DNA of 64,000 bases from Candidatus Poribacteria bacterium (GTDB lineage: Bacteria; Poribacteria; WGA-4E; WGA-3G). Under the pieces are notes generated by a model that saw nothing but the letters and a program-made list of their open reading frames with translations, was not told where the DNA came from and ran no database searches. The stretch lies in the NCBI GenBank assembly GCA_028821605.1, contig JAPPFM010000053.1:124001-188000 (forward strand), given 5' to 3'. Position 1 is the stretch's first letter, and the number at the start of each line of letters is the position of its first letter. Shown piece by piece: positions 1-7,856 of this stretch. Position numbers and translations under genes: made by a program.

Positions 1-98
1 TCCAGAATGTAGAGGGTGAACAGTTCACTGAAACTCGTGTAAGTAGTGTCACAATAAACGCTGAACTTGACGAATCTCTATTTCAGGAGCCGAAGTGA
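1..98 (+). CDS. C-terminal end of an upstream gene (possibly LolA-like)
   Basis: An open frame enters from the left edge (codons begin at base 3) and ends at TGA 96-98, giving about 31 residues that finish VTINAELDESLFQEPK. A final beta-strand of the form 'iN.eLd.slF..P' is typical of LolA/outer-membrane-lipoprotein-sorting and DUF4292-like proteins, but this is too little sequence for a firm call. Its stop codon overlaps the GTG start of the next gene, so the two are probably translated together. Confidence 0.45.
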   Translation, partial: QNVEGEQFTETRVSSVTINAELDESLFQEPK

Positions 99-874
99 AA
101 ACACTAAATTTACGCGTCCAATATTTTCAGGATAGCACGCCAGCTGATGTGCCGTGCCGTGAAACCGCTTTCATCCGGCGCGAATTTGAGATGCCGTTAC
201 CCGTTGATGAGACCGCTTTGGTCCTCGTTGATCTCTGGAACGTGCATTTCATTGAGAGTTGGATAGAACGCGCGGCGCAGATAACGAAGGAGTGCGTTGT
301 ACCTGTGATAAATGCCGCACGGGAGGCGGGTGTGACGATCGTTCATGCCCCTTCTCCGTCGGTAGCAGCGCAATACCCGCAACTCGAACGGCACAAACCG
401 CCTGAACCGGCTACACCTTCAGCATGGCCCCCCTCCGATTTCCGAAGTCGAGAGGGTGACTACGCCGTTTATCAGGGACCTCGCAGCCAACCGCCAGGGA
501 TCGGTATCCATTGGGATAAGCTCGCGTCGCAACTCGCGGTCTCCCCTGCAATTGATGTCAAACCGGAAGAGTTCGTCATTGCAACGGGGCAGCAGTTGCA
601 TGAACTCTTGGAGGAGCGGGGTATCTTGCATCTGCTCTTTGCCGGTTTTGCAACGAATTGGTGTGTCTTGGGTAGGGATTACGGTATCCGTTCGATGGCA
701 CGGTATGGCTATAATATCATCCTCTTCCGTGATGCCACGACCGGCGTGGAATTCCCGGATACTTACGATAATCTGTTTACAACAGAGATCGCCATTCGGG
801 AGGTGGAACAGCAGTACGGGTTTAGTGCATCGAATGCTGATTTTTTTGCAGCTGTTGAGGGGCTTCCAGTATAG
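95..874 (+). CDS. isochorismatase-family cysteine hydrolase
   Basis: 259 residues. A family-typical hydrolase whose members cleave amides or vinyl ethers (nicotinamidase, isochorismatase, carbamoylases). The catalytic set is visible: Asp46 in VLVDLWN, Lys156 in DVKPEEF and nucleophile Cys190 in FATNWCVLGRDYG, followed by the usual helix GIRSMARYGYNI and RDATTG. The start is GTG, overlapping the stop of the previous gene, with AGGAG five bases upstream. A good hairpin terminator lies 35 bases downstream, so this is the last gene of its transcript. The residues around Cys190 do not tell me the substrate; nicotinamidase itself is unlikely because its metal-binding histidine cluster is not evident. 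Confidence 0.85.
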   Translation: MKTLNLRVQYFQDSTPADVPCRETAFIRREFEMPLPVDETALVLVDLWNVHFIESWIERAAQITKECVVPVINAAREAGVTIVHAPSPSVAAQYPQLERHKPPEPATPSAWPPSDFRSREGDYAVYQGPRSQPPGIGIHWDKLASQLAVSPAIDVKPEEFVIATGQQLHELLEERGILHLLFAGFATNWCVLGRDYGIRSMARYGYNIILFRDATTGVEFPDTYDNLFTTEIAIREVEQQYGFSASNADFFAAVEGLPV

Positions 875-908
875 AATTCTGTTAATAAATTCACGTTTTT
901 CATTGTCA

Positions 909-937
909 GGCGAGGTCTCCGTGCCTCGCCTCTTTTC
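909..937 (+). terminator. rho-independent terminator
   Basis: Perfect 7-bp stem GGCGAGG (909-915) / CCTCGCC (924-930) with an 8-base loop, followed by TCTTTTC. It sits just downstream of the hydrolase gene. The same stem recurs at 23281 and, in altered form, at 62378. Confidence 0.75.
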
Positions 938-980
938 GTACGGAAACTTCTTACTGATGTGTGTTTCTACCCAATGTGTG

Positions 981-1010
981 TTGTCCAAATTTTTATAGTT
1001 CCAATATTCT
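981..1010 (+). promoter_or_regulatory. possible sigma70-type promoter for the S9 peptidase gene
   Basis: TTGTCC (981-986), 18-base spacer, TATTCT (1005-1010). Both boxes depart from consensus; support is mainly position, after a terminator and about 90 bases before the peptidase ATG. Confidence 0.3.
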
Positions 1011-1100
1011 CTAAAAAAACCAAAAAACATACGACTTTTGAAGGAGCCATTCGTAGGAATAACAAAACCAAAGCGCATAGGACACAAAATCAAGGATGGA

Positions 1101-3371
1101 ATGATGAAGTATACCGATATGCTGGAAAGTATTAATGATATTCTTTGCCTAGAACTTCTCTCTAATTCTCATTCAATTGCTGTTTCGCCTGATGGCAATC
1201 AGCTTGCTGTTGTTGTTCAGAATTATCGTAGACATCAAGCAAGGAGGATATCTGAACGTTTCCTACCATCAGGTTTGAACAAGGGGTTTGAAGGAAGTGA
1301 AATTTGGCTTGCTACTGTTAGGAACGGAGAATCACGAAATCTCACACCGAATTGGGGGACAAGTTATAGACCTGCATGGTCACCGGATGGAGAGAAACTG
1401 GCTTTTTATTCGGATAAGCATGGGAAGGCACAGTTATGGGTATGGGAAAGGGGCGAAAATGAGCCGCGACTCGCGAGTGAGGGCACAATTCGACCATTTT
1501 CGCAGAGCGGTCCACCGCCGCTCTGGACACCTGATGGAACGCGTATCGTTGTCAAGCTGCAACCGGAACCAGAGGTGATCGAAGAAACACTGCCAGACAA
1601 AGAAGCGGTATCTGTTACAGTCTTTGCGAGTTGTGCTCCTGAGGAAACACCTGTAAACAAAGAAAATCCCGAAGGTGAATCTGAACTATGGTGGCCCTCG
1701 TGGGGACATTGGTTTCGCTCAGATGTAGGGGTGATAACAGTCGCAACAGGTGAAGTCCAGACGTTAGCGCAAGCATTCCATCCATTTGGTCTTCGTCTTT
1801 CACCTGATGGGACAACTGTGGGGGTTGTAAACTTTCGGGGATTTGAGAAATTAGAAAACGCTCAAGGAATATACGAGTTTTATCTTTTTCCGCTTGATGG
1901 CACTCCGCCAAAATTGATTGCGGATTCACTTAAGTTCCATGGAATTTTGTTTAGTTGGTCTCCAGATGGTCGCTATATTGCTTATACAACAGAGGGGTAC
2001 CCCCTCTCAACCGAAGCATCAAAATCGGAACTTTTTCTGATTTCGACAACTGACGGTAGCCAAGTAAACCTCACACAGCGTACCGATATTGAACTGGCAA
2101 ACAGTTCACACCCACCTTTATGGAGCACAGATAGCCAACACCTGTTCTGTGTTGCCCGAGGGCATCTTTGGCGCATTGAGGTCGCCAGTCGAGCCATTGA
2201 AAAACTAACAGATGGATTTGACCGACGTGTTGTTAGGCTTGTTCGACAAGCTGAAGCAGATACCGTCTGGTCACCAGACAATACTAAGTCGGTGTCCGTT
2301 CAGACATTAAGAGGCCCGGAACATGGGTTTCATCGCATCAACCTGAAAACTCGGAAAATCACAAGGTTGGTTGAAGAAACGCGGGTGTATAATAGGAAAG
2401 GAAATATGGATGTTGCACCTCAGACGGGTGATATTTTCTATAGTGTTGAAGATATAAGCCATCCGTCCGAGATGTGGATAGCGGATGCTGACTTTCAAAA
2501 CCCAAGACAACTTACCCGCCTAAATTCCGACATTGAAAAGGCATCTCTCAGTACTTCTCAGAGTATTACTTGGCAGACTCCCGTTGGAAAACAGTTAAGG
2601 GGCGCATTGTTGTTCCCGCCAGACTATGTTGAAGGACAGAGTTACCCGTTAATCACACAAGTTTATGGGGGTTCTTTTCTATCACACAGCGGCAATGATT
2701 TCGGAACAGATGGGACGGGGCATAATTTTCTGCTCACGAAGCAAGGTTACGTTGTCTTTCTCCCAGATATGCCTATGGAAACCAACGCACCGATTCAGGA
2801 ATTAACCGAGTGTGTTCTCTCTGGTATAGATGCAGTAGTTGACATGGGAATTGCTGATGCCAAACGTTTAGGAGTGATGGGGCACAGTTATGGAGGGTAC
2901 TGTGTCAATGCATTGATTACGCAAACGTCTCGGTTTGCGGCTGCTGTCAGTAGTGCACCGATTAGCGATTTGATTAGTTTCTATGGATATTTAACAGGAG
3001 GCGGAGATAGCCCTTGGATCACTTGGGCGGAGAGGAGTCAGGGCAAAATGGGGGGTTCCCTTTGGGAATTCCGAGAACGATATATTGAAAACTCCCCCAT
3101 CTTTTTCCTTGACAAGGTGGAAACACCCTTATTATTGATTGTTGGCGCATTAGACGACTGTGCTGTCCCACAGGCAGGGGAAATGTTCTCCGGTTTACGT
3201 AGACTCGGAAAACAGGCAGTTTTAGCACGATATGAGGATGAAGGGCATACACCGCAACGCGGACGTTATCCGAATGTGGTTGACTATTGGCATCGGGTAC
3301 TTACTTGGTTTGGTGAGCATTTGTTGGAATCTCCAGAAGGCGATCCTGAGTTGCAAAGGGAGCAGCAATGA
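1101..3371 (+). CDS. S9-family prolyl oligopeptidase-like serine peptidase
   Basis: About 756 residues from ATG 1101 (a second ATG follows at 1104, preceded by AAGGATGGA). The frame extends up to a TTG at 1038, but the extra residues are basic and unlike the family, so I prefer the ATG. The N-terminal half is a beta-propeller with repeated PD40-type blades (SPDGNQLAV, SPDGEKLAF, SPDGRYIAY, TPDGTRIVV). The C-terminal alpha/beta-hydrolase domain carries the triad: Ser596 in GVMGHSYGGY, Asp686 in GALDDCAVP and His716 in EDEGHTP. It likely cleaves short peptides (dipeptidyl/acylaminoacyl peptidase type). There is no signal peptide, so a cytoplasmic location is expected. The stop codon lies exactly where a duplicated gene fragment on the other strand begins. 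Confidence 0.9.
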   Translation: MMKYTDMLESINDILCLELLSNSHSIAVSPDGNQLAVVVQNYRRHQARRISERFLPSGLNKGFEGSEIWLATVRNGESRNLTPNWGTSYRPAWSPDGEKLAFYSDKHGKAQLWVWERGENEPRLASEGTIRPFSQSGPPPLWTPDGTRIVVKLQPEPEVIEETLPDKEAVSVTVFASCAPEETPVNKENPEGESELWWPSWGHWFRSDVGVITVATGEVQTLAQAFHPFGLRLSPDGTTVGVVNFRGFEKLENAQGIYEFYLFPLDGTPPKLIADSLKFHGILFSWSPDGRYIAYTTEGYPLSTEASKSELFLISTTDGSQVNLTQRTDIELANSSHPPLWSTDSQHLFCVARGHLWRIEVASRAIEKLTDGFDRRVVRLVRQAEADTVWSPDNTKSVSVQTLRGPEHGFHRINLKTRKITRLVEETRVYNRKGNMDVAPQTGDIFYSVEDISHPSEMWIADADFQNPRQLTRLNSDIEKASLSTSQSITWQTPVGKQLRGALLFPPDYVEGQSYPLITQVYGGSFLSHSGNDFGTDGTGHNFLLTKQGYVVFLPDMPMETNAPIQELTECVLSGIDAVVDMGIADAKRLGVMGHSYGGYCVNALITQTSRFAAAVSSAPISDLISFYGYLTGGGDSPWITWAERSQGKMGGSLWEFRERYIENSPIFFLDKVETPLLLIVGALDDCAVPQAGEMFSGLRRLGKQAVLARYEDEGHTPQRGRYPNVVDYWHRVLTWFGEHLLESPEGDPELQREQQ

Positions 3372-3422
3372 ACCGAGTATGCCGCCTACCATTCCCATAT
3401 TGCTAATCCAAGCTTCATTCAT
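3369..3422 (-). pseudogene. truncated second copy of the adjacent small membrane-protein gene
   Basis: On the minus strand, ATG 3422 opens MNEAWISNMGMVGGILGS, nearly the same as the first 18 residues of the gene at 3415-3819 (MNEPWISNPGMVGGILGS). It also has a matching AGGAGG ribosome site, and its ATG overlaps the stop of the full copy (ATGAATGA). Similarity ends at 3369, precisely at the stop of the S9 peptidase, after which the frame simply runs antisense through that gene. This is the 5' end of a former tandem duplicate cut by a rearrangement. A short readthrough product is possible but unlikely to be functional. Confidence 0.75.
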
Positions 3423-3819
3423 CAGAAACCTCCTTCTCTTCTGTGTTGTTCTTGAGGCTCCCCTCGTTTCCTCCGAGCGTTAAATCTTCAGACATGGATT
3501 TTCTAAGTTCAGCCTCTCTTGCTCTTTTGAGAATTACCCAAAAACCACCACCAAAACCACTTGTGCCGAGGAGTCCAACGAGACCGAATCCGTACCATAT
3601 ACCGTAAGGTTGTCCTGACAGATATGCAACGATACCGACGACGAGCGAAATAAACGAGAGGACAAACGCGAGGGTGTTAACTCCTAAAGTAAGTTTTTTT
3701 GCTTTTCCTCTTGGCACGAACACACTTGCCAATGTTCCAATGACTCCACCGAGAATGCCTATTGTTGAACCCAATATACCGCCTACCATTCCAGGGTTGC
3801 TAATCCAAGGTTCATTCAT
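3415..3819 (-). CDS. small multi-pass membrane protein, unknown function
   Basis: 134 residues. Three hydrophobic segments are visible: roughly residues 12-35 (Gly-rich, GILGSTIGILGGVIGTLASV), 47-68 and 74-95, followed by a charged cytoplasmic tail (KRAREAELRKS... ending EEKEVSDE). Strong AGGAGG ribosome site. It follows the 45-residue frame at 3833-3970 by a few bases and runs into the truncated copy of itself, so a single leftward operon is likely. I do not recognise the family. Confidence 0.7.
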   Translation of the reverse strand: MNEPWISNPGMVGGILGSTIGILGGVIGTLASVFVPRGKAKKLTLGVNTLAFVLSFISLVVGIVAYLSGQPYGIWYGFGLVGLLGTSGFGGGFWVILKRAREAELRKSMSEDLTLGGNEGSLKNNTEEKEVSDE

Positions 3820-3832
3820 TAGAGTTTCCTCC

Positions 3833-3970
3833 TCATTTTGATTCCTCGTAAGCCTTGATAAGTGCTTTTGCTGCGGTTTGCGTCAGGGTCCCTTCCGCCA
3901 CCATCAACCGAATTTTCAGTAAAAACGGATTTTCCGAATTAGTTATTACGTGGGCGAAGATGGATCTCAT
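3833..3970 (-). CDS. small 45-residue ORF, unknown
   Basis: A minus-strand frame MRSIFAHVITNSENPFLL... ending KALIKAYEESK, TGA 3833-3835. It starts inside the 3' end of the protease gene (32-base overlap) and stops just before the AGGAGG of the membrane-protein gene, so it fills what would otherwise be a gap. The composition (LKIRLMVAEGTLTQTAAKALIKAYEE) looks like a real amphipathic helical protein, but there is no clear ribosome site and no homolog is known to me. It could be the C-terminal remnant of a longer gene. Confidence 0.45.
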   Translation of the reverse strand: MRSIFAHVITNSENPFLLKIRLMVAEGTLTQTAAKALIKAYEESK

Positions 3971-4805
3971 CTTGCGTGAAATCGATAAAGACTGAATACT
4001 TGGAAAAGAAATTATGTCCTAAAAAACCGTCTCGCTTGGGATATTCATAGTCCACAAGCATGAAATCCATCGGAGCGAGTGGATAATCACAAGGGGTTCG
4101 GAACTGATTTGAACTAAATTTTCCCAATACTTCAACGTCGCTTGGATCGGGTTCAAGGGTTTCGTTTTGCTGTAGCAACTTACCGAGTTTCGACGCAGAA
4201 CGGATCATCCCGTAGGAATGCCTCTCCTCGTCAACAGCTACAACTCCCGTATCTAAGCAGAAAATGAAGGTTTCCTCATAGTCTTTGAGTTTAACCGGTA
4301 AGCTCAGTGGTGGAACTAACTGAACTTTCGTCCAACCTTGTGATTTTAGGTAATCTGGGTAGAAACCTTTCCGATACAGACCAAATTTTCTATTTGGATA
4401 ATCAATCAGGACGTTGAATGGATTTAATAACACCAGACCGATGAGCCCTCCCAAATCATCGTATCTTGAGAAGAATTCGTAACCTGGCAATTGGTCCAAA
4501 ACGAGAGATCCGATTTCGACTTTGGGTAGAAGGTACTGGCGTGACTCATATTTCTGCCCTTTGAAATCGTGGTTTTCTTTGGTGCCACCTGTGTATATGA
4601 CATCTAATCTGTTCAAAACAGATGGTGGTAGACTCACAGTGCCATACCCGTGTCCAGTATCAATAAAAAGCCTGAGTTTCACTTTATTAACAAACACGTC
4701 AATGTGGGCATCAGAGGGGGAATTGTCTTCGCTTGTGAAATAGATCGGAACTTCTGTGGATTCAAATTCGCTGGGCACGTTAAAGGAAAATGTTGAACTT
4801 GGCAT
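3939..4805 (-). CDS. retropepsin-like aspartyl protease with two DTG motifs
   Basis: 288 residues, no signal peptide. Two hydrophobic-hydrophobic-DTG motifs mark an internally duplicated aspartic-protease fold: FIDTGHG (Asp49) and FCLDTGV (Asp185). Each half carries later strands of the family (LGGLIGLVLLNPFNVLIDYPNRKFGLY; RDGFLGHNFFSKYSVFIDF), the second being the usual 'G.lG..fl..f...iDf' end. Having both halves in one chain means it could act as a monomer, as pepsin does. It lies in a leftward cluster of small unknown genes; substrates are unknown. Confidence 0.75.
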   Translation of the reverse strand: MPSSTFSFNVPSEFESTEVPIYFTSEDNSPSDAHIDVFVNKVKLRLFIDTGHGYGTVSLPPSVLNRLDVIYTGGTKENHDFKGQKYESRQYLLPKVEIGSLVLDQLPGYEFFSRYDDLGGLIGLVLLNPFNVLIDYPNRKFGLYRKGFYPDYLKSQGWTKVQLVPPLSLPVKLKDYEETFIFCLDTGVVAVDEERHSYGMIRSASKLGKLLQQNETLEPDPSDVEVLGKFSSNQFRTPCDYPLAPMDFMLVDYEYPKRDGFLGHNFFSKYSVFIDFTQDEIHLRPRNN

Positions 4806-4997
4806 AGCGTGACTTCAATATAAAAATTGATCTGTCATGTAAGTTGGTTTGAGAGGTTTGACCGGTGAGTTAGACATCAGTTGTGTGTCAGGACAATTAT
4901 GCCTTGCACTCGCGCAGCAGGAATACGCTGTTCCCGGCGTTGATGCTGCTGAAAAACCGATTACATAAAAACAGTGGATTTCTGAGAAATAGGAGTT

Positions 4998-5390
4998 CTA
5001 TAAAGATTCATCGAACTGCTTGAAGAGCCGAGTCCCGTCTTTGGGAGAAATAATCGTAGAGTCCTGATCTTTTGAAAAAACAGATTCAAACTCTTCTTCT
5101 GCTAACAAATTGTCAATTGCTTTACAGATAGTTTGTTCCGTAAGTCTTTGAACAATCAGCATATCAGATGTCCAAAAATACAAGCCATTAGCACCTTCTC
5201 CAGTCTTTTCGTAGTCTTTCATCAAAGTGTCAATATTCTGAAGAGTAAAAAAGACTGCGGAAAAACTTTCACCGTTCGGAAAAGTGACTTGAATATCAAC
5301 ATTATCATTATCGGGATCCAGAGGTGTGATTCCGCAATAGATCGTTAATTTGTAATTATCGCGCTGAAGAGTTACGTAAGGTTTATCCAT
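4998..5390 (-). CDS. hypothetical protein, 130 residues
   Basis: Begins MDKPYVTLQRDNYKLTIYCG. Predominantly beta-like in its first half (DNVDIQVTFPNGESFSAVFFTLQNIDTLM), then a helix (TICKAIDNLLAEEEFESVF). No signal peptide, membrane segment or recognised motif. Its start overlaps the end of the coiled-coil gene by 19 bases in another frame, so the pair is probably translationally coupled. I do not recognise it. Confidence 0.6.
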   Translation of the reverse strand: MDKPYVTLQRDNYKLTIYCGITPLDPDNDNVDIQVTFPNGESFSAVFFTLQNIDTLMKDYEKTGEGANGLYFWTSDMLIVQRLTEQTICKAIDNLLAEEEFESVFSKDQDSTIISPKDGTRLFKQFDESL

Positions 5391-5722
5391 TTTGAGAGGT
5401 TTTGACCAGTGAGACGGTAATACTTATCGGCAAGTAGTGCTCGTTTTGATTGGAGTTGTGTCAAATATGCGCGTGCATCGGTTAGCAGTTGCTTGTGCTC
5501 AGTAACAATATCTTGCAATTGCGAAACGGTTATCTCAAGTTCCGCTTTCTCTTCCTGCAACCGTTGACTCTCTTCCTTCGCGGGTTTTAACGCTTCCGCT
5601 TCCTCGGCATCTAACTCAGCAAAGATGGCTGACAGTTCTGCTTGCTCTTGTTCGGTCAAATTCCCTTCTGCCTCGCGGACTCGCAGCTGCTCTAATCTAT
5701 GTTGTCTGTTTGTATGTTTCAT
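5372..5722 (-). CDS. small coiled-coil protein
   Basis: 116 residues, highly charged and heptad-like from about residue 15 to 95 (EEAEALKPAKEESQRLQ, ELEITVSQLQDIVTEHK), with the N-terminal pattern REAEGNLTEQEQAEL seen in many small bacterial helical proteins. AGGAG lies eight bases before the ATG. First gene of the leftward cluster that continues with the 130-residue protein, the protease and the membrane protein. Function unknown. Confidence 0.65.
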   Translation of the reverse strand: MKHTNRQHRLEQLRVREAEGNLTEQEQAELSAIFAELDAEEAEALKPAKEESQRLQEEKAELEITVSQLQDIVTEHKQLLTDARAYLTQLQSKRALLADKYYRLTGQNLSKWINLT

Positions 5723-5791
5723 TATTGCGTTCTCCTACAGTTTGGTGCCTTAGTTCTCCGTTAGGTTTTCAATGTTTTATATCTTTACTTT

Positions 5792-7684
5792 TCAATCGGC
5801 AGCAACACTTTCCAACGGCGGTAGTTCCGGGTAATTCCCGCGGGCGTTTCGCCACGCGATGACACCTTCGGCGATCATCCAAATCTGTAAGGCTTCGACG
5901 ACAACACCGAATCCGAAGAGCAAATACTTGCCTTCAAAGAGCCAACCTGTCTGAGGATTGAACATCTGGTGTAGCATTGCCCACGCAGGCATGATGAGCA
6001 TGACGATCATGGGAAGGGCTGCAAACCAGATCGGTTTATTCCGGCGGACGAGGTAGAAGACGATGACCATAAACGCTAATCCTGCTAAAAGTTGATTTGT
6101 CGCGCCAAAGAGGGGCCAGAGCGTCAAACCACCACTGCCGGGACCGCTCGGTCCTTGTAGCAGGGCAACTGCAGCGGCGAGGACTAATGCAAGCGCAGTT
6201 GCTATATAACGGTTCATCAACGGCTTGAAGTTAACCGTTTGTGCCAGTTCATAGATAACATACCGTTGGAGTCGAGTGGCTGTGTCTAACGTTGTAGCAG
6301 CGAAACTCGCAACGAGGACCGCCATAATCGCAATCCCCATCTTAAGCGGGATACCGAGGGAGGCGAGAAAATTCCCACCCCCATCAACAAACGCGCTTAC
6401 CTTTGCCTTGAGTCCGTGGCTTACCCAACCACTGACGACCGTGGTAGTTCCATCAGCATTCGTTTCCGTTTTGATAGCATAACGCGCTTTCCAAGCATCA
6501 TGATTCGTAACAGGGACTGCACTATCCGCTTTGACAATAGGTTCAAATGCGTAGTTTGCGCCGGTGCCAGTCCGATTGAAAATTCCCATACCGATGCCAG
6601 CACAACAAGCGAGAATAACGATAACGGCAAGTCCACCTTCGAGTAGCATTGCCCCGTATCCTACATATTGCGCGTCGCTCTCAGAGGCAACCTGTTTACT
6701 GGAGGTGCCAGAACTCACCATACAGTGGAAGCCGCTGACGGCACCACACGCAATCGTGATGAAGAGGAAGGGCCAAATCGGTGGGGCATCGGGTGGAATG
6801 TCTGAGGCAACAGCAGGAGCAGATGCCGTTAAATCTGCTCTGCCTGTCAAGCCTGCTACTGCAAGTCCAAGCACCAGTAGAAGCAGCGCTAATACGAGTT
6901 CGTGGCTATTAATGAAGTCCCGGGGTTGCAGAAGTGTCCAGACGGGAAGGACTGAGGCAATAAAGCAATAGACGAAAAGCACCAGCGTCCAAATTACCAC
7001 GACGTTCAGATAGGTTTGTCCAAGGAGTGGAATACCGAGCCATTGACTTAAATCGATCGGTAAAATGTATGCCCCAACTGCCATCCCTATGTACATGATA
7101 CCAAGTGCGATAATGGAGGGGATGAGAATGTTGCCACCCCTGCGATAGATCCAGATACCGATCGCGATAGCGAGTGGGATTTCTATCCAGACCGATAGCA
7201 CGGACTCTGGATAATAGGAGAAAATAAGAGCAATGACCAAGCCGAAGATAGCAAGGACAATCGTCAAGCCCATGAAGAGAACGAAAAGGAAGAGAAATTT
7301 TGCGCGGGGTCCTATCATTCGCCCCGCAACTTCGCCAACACTCTGCCCTCGGTTGCGTAGGGAGACAACAAGCGCGCCAAAGTCGTGAACAGCACCTATG
7401 AAAACAGACCCAAGAACGACCCACAGCAACGCCGGTAACCATCCCCAGAAAACGGCAATCGCGGGTCCAACGATGGGACCTGTGCCAGCGATGCTTGTGA
7501 AGTGATGCCCGAAGATGACTTCCTTTTTGGTGGGGACGTAATCGACATCATCTCTCAGTTCTTGACTCGGAACCGTTGCTTGGGCATCTAATCCGAAAAT
7601 CTTTCTCGCTAACCATTTACCGTACGTATGGTAGGCGACGATAAAACCGATAAAACTCAAAATCGCAATAATAAGCGTATTCAT
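5792..7684 (-). CDS. cstA: carbon starvation protein CstA family transporter
   Basis: 630 residues with many membrane spans. The N-terminus is diagnostic: DYVPTKKEVIFGHHFTSI then AGTGPIVGPAIAVFWGW and VHDFGALVVSLRNRGQS. Also typical are GFHCMVSSGTSSKQ (around residue 320) and the C-terminal LWPLFGATNQLLAGLAF. Family members import peptides or pyruvate across the inner membrane. The charged 'NADGTTTVV' loop near residue 405 lies between membrane segments. It is preceded by repeat-rich intergenic DNA and a xylose isomerase gene on the same strand. The ribosome site is weak (AAGGT about 11 bases before the ATG). Confidence 0.95.
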   Translation of the reverse strand: MNTLIIAILSFIGFIVAYHTYGKWLARKIFGLDAQATVPSQELRDDVDYVPTKKEVIFGHHFTSIAGTGPIVGPAIAVFWGWLPALLWVVLGSVFIGAVHDFGALVVSLRNRGQSVGEVAGRMIGPRAKFLFLFVLFMGLTIVLAIFGLVIALIFSYYPESVLSVWIEIPLAIAIGIWIYRRGGNILIPSIIALGIMYIGMAVGAYILPIDLSQWLGIPLLGQTYLNVVVIWTLVLFVYCFIASVLPVWTLLQPRDFINSHELVLALLLLVLGLAVAGLTGRADLTASAPAVASDIPPDAPPIWPFLFITIACGAVSGFHCMVSSGTSSKQVASESDAQYVGYGAMLLEGGLAVIVILACCAGIGMGIFNRTGTGANYAFEPIVKADSAVPVTNHDAWKARYAIKTETNADGTTTVVSGWVSHGLKAKVSAFVDGGGNFLASLGIPLKMGIAIMAVLVASFAATTLDTATRLQRYVIYELAQTVNFKPLMNRYIATALALVLAAAVALLQGPSGPGSGGLTLWPLFGATNQLLAGLAFMVIVFYLVRRNKPIWFAALPMIVMLIMPAWAMLHQMFNPQTGWLFEGKYLLFGFGVVVEALQIWMIAEGVIAWRNARGNYPELPPLESVAAD

Positions 7685-7734
7685 TTTTTAATTTTACCTT
7701 GCGGTTAAACAACGCGCGTTTCGACTTTGACGTA

Positions 7735-7812
7735 CGTTGTGTATATCCGCCCTCCGCTACGCTTACGGGCTATAGGTTTCGTTTTTCAATTAGGACTTAC
7801 GTACGACCTCTT
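7735..7812. repeat. dispersed intergenic repeat pieces
   Basis: Two short motifs that recur in other gaps of this window: CCTCCGCTACGCTTACGGG (compare 17045-17065) and TAGGACTTACGTACG (7796-7810; compare 34376 and the ends of the element at 63795-63932). Probably the eroded remains of a mobile repeat between cstA and xylA. Confidence 0.5.
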
Positions 7813-7856
7813 AAAGTCCCCTGATAAGGGGATTTAGAGGGAATAAAAAATTAGTG

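Noticed and set aside
419-1093. 224-residue minus-strand open frame
   Set aside because: Antisense to the isochorismatase-family gene and to its terminator; no motif.
1038-1100. TTG start giving 21 extra residues to the S9 peptidase
   Set aside because: The extra part is basic and non-conserved in type, and ATG 1101/1104 has a better ribosome site.
4848-4872. Remnant of a second coiled-coil gene before the protease
   Set aside because: About 22 bases (TTTGAGAGGTTTGACCGGTG) resemble 5392-5415, but the DNA next to it does not extend the match convincingly; too short to call.
6909-7442. 177-residue minus-strand frame inside cstA
   Set aside because: Same strand but another frame of a very well conserved transporter gene; composition not protein-like.
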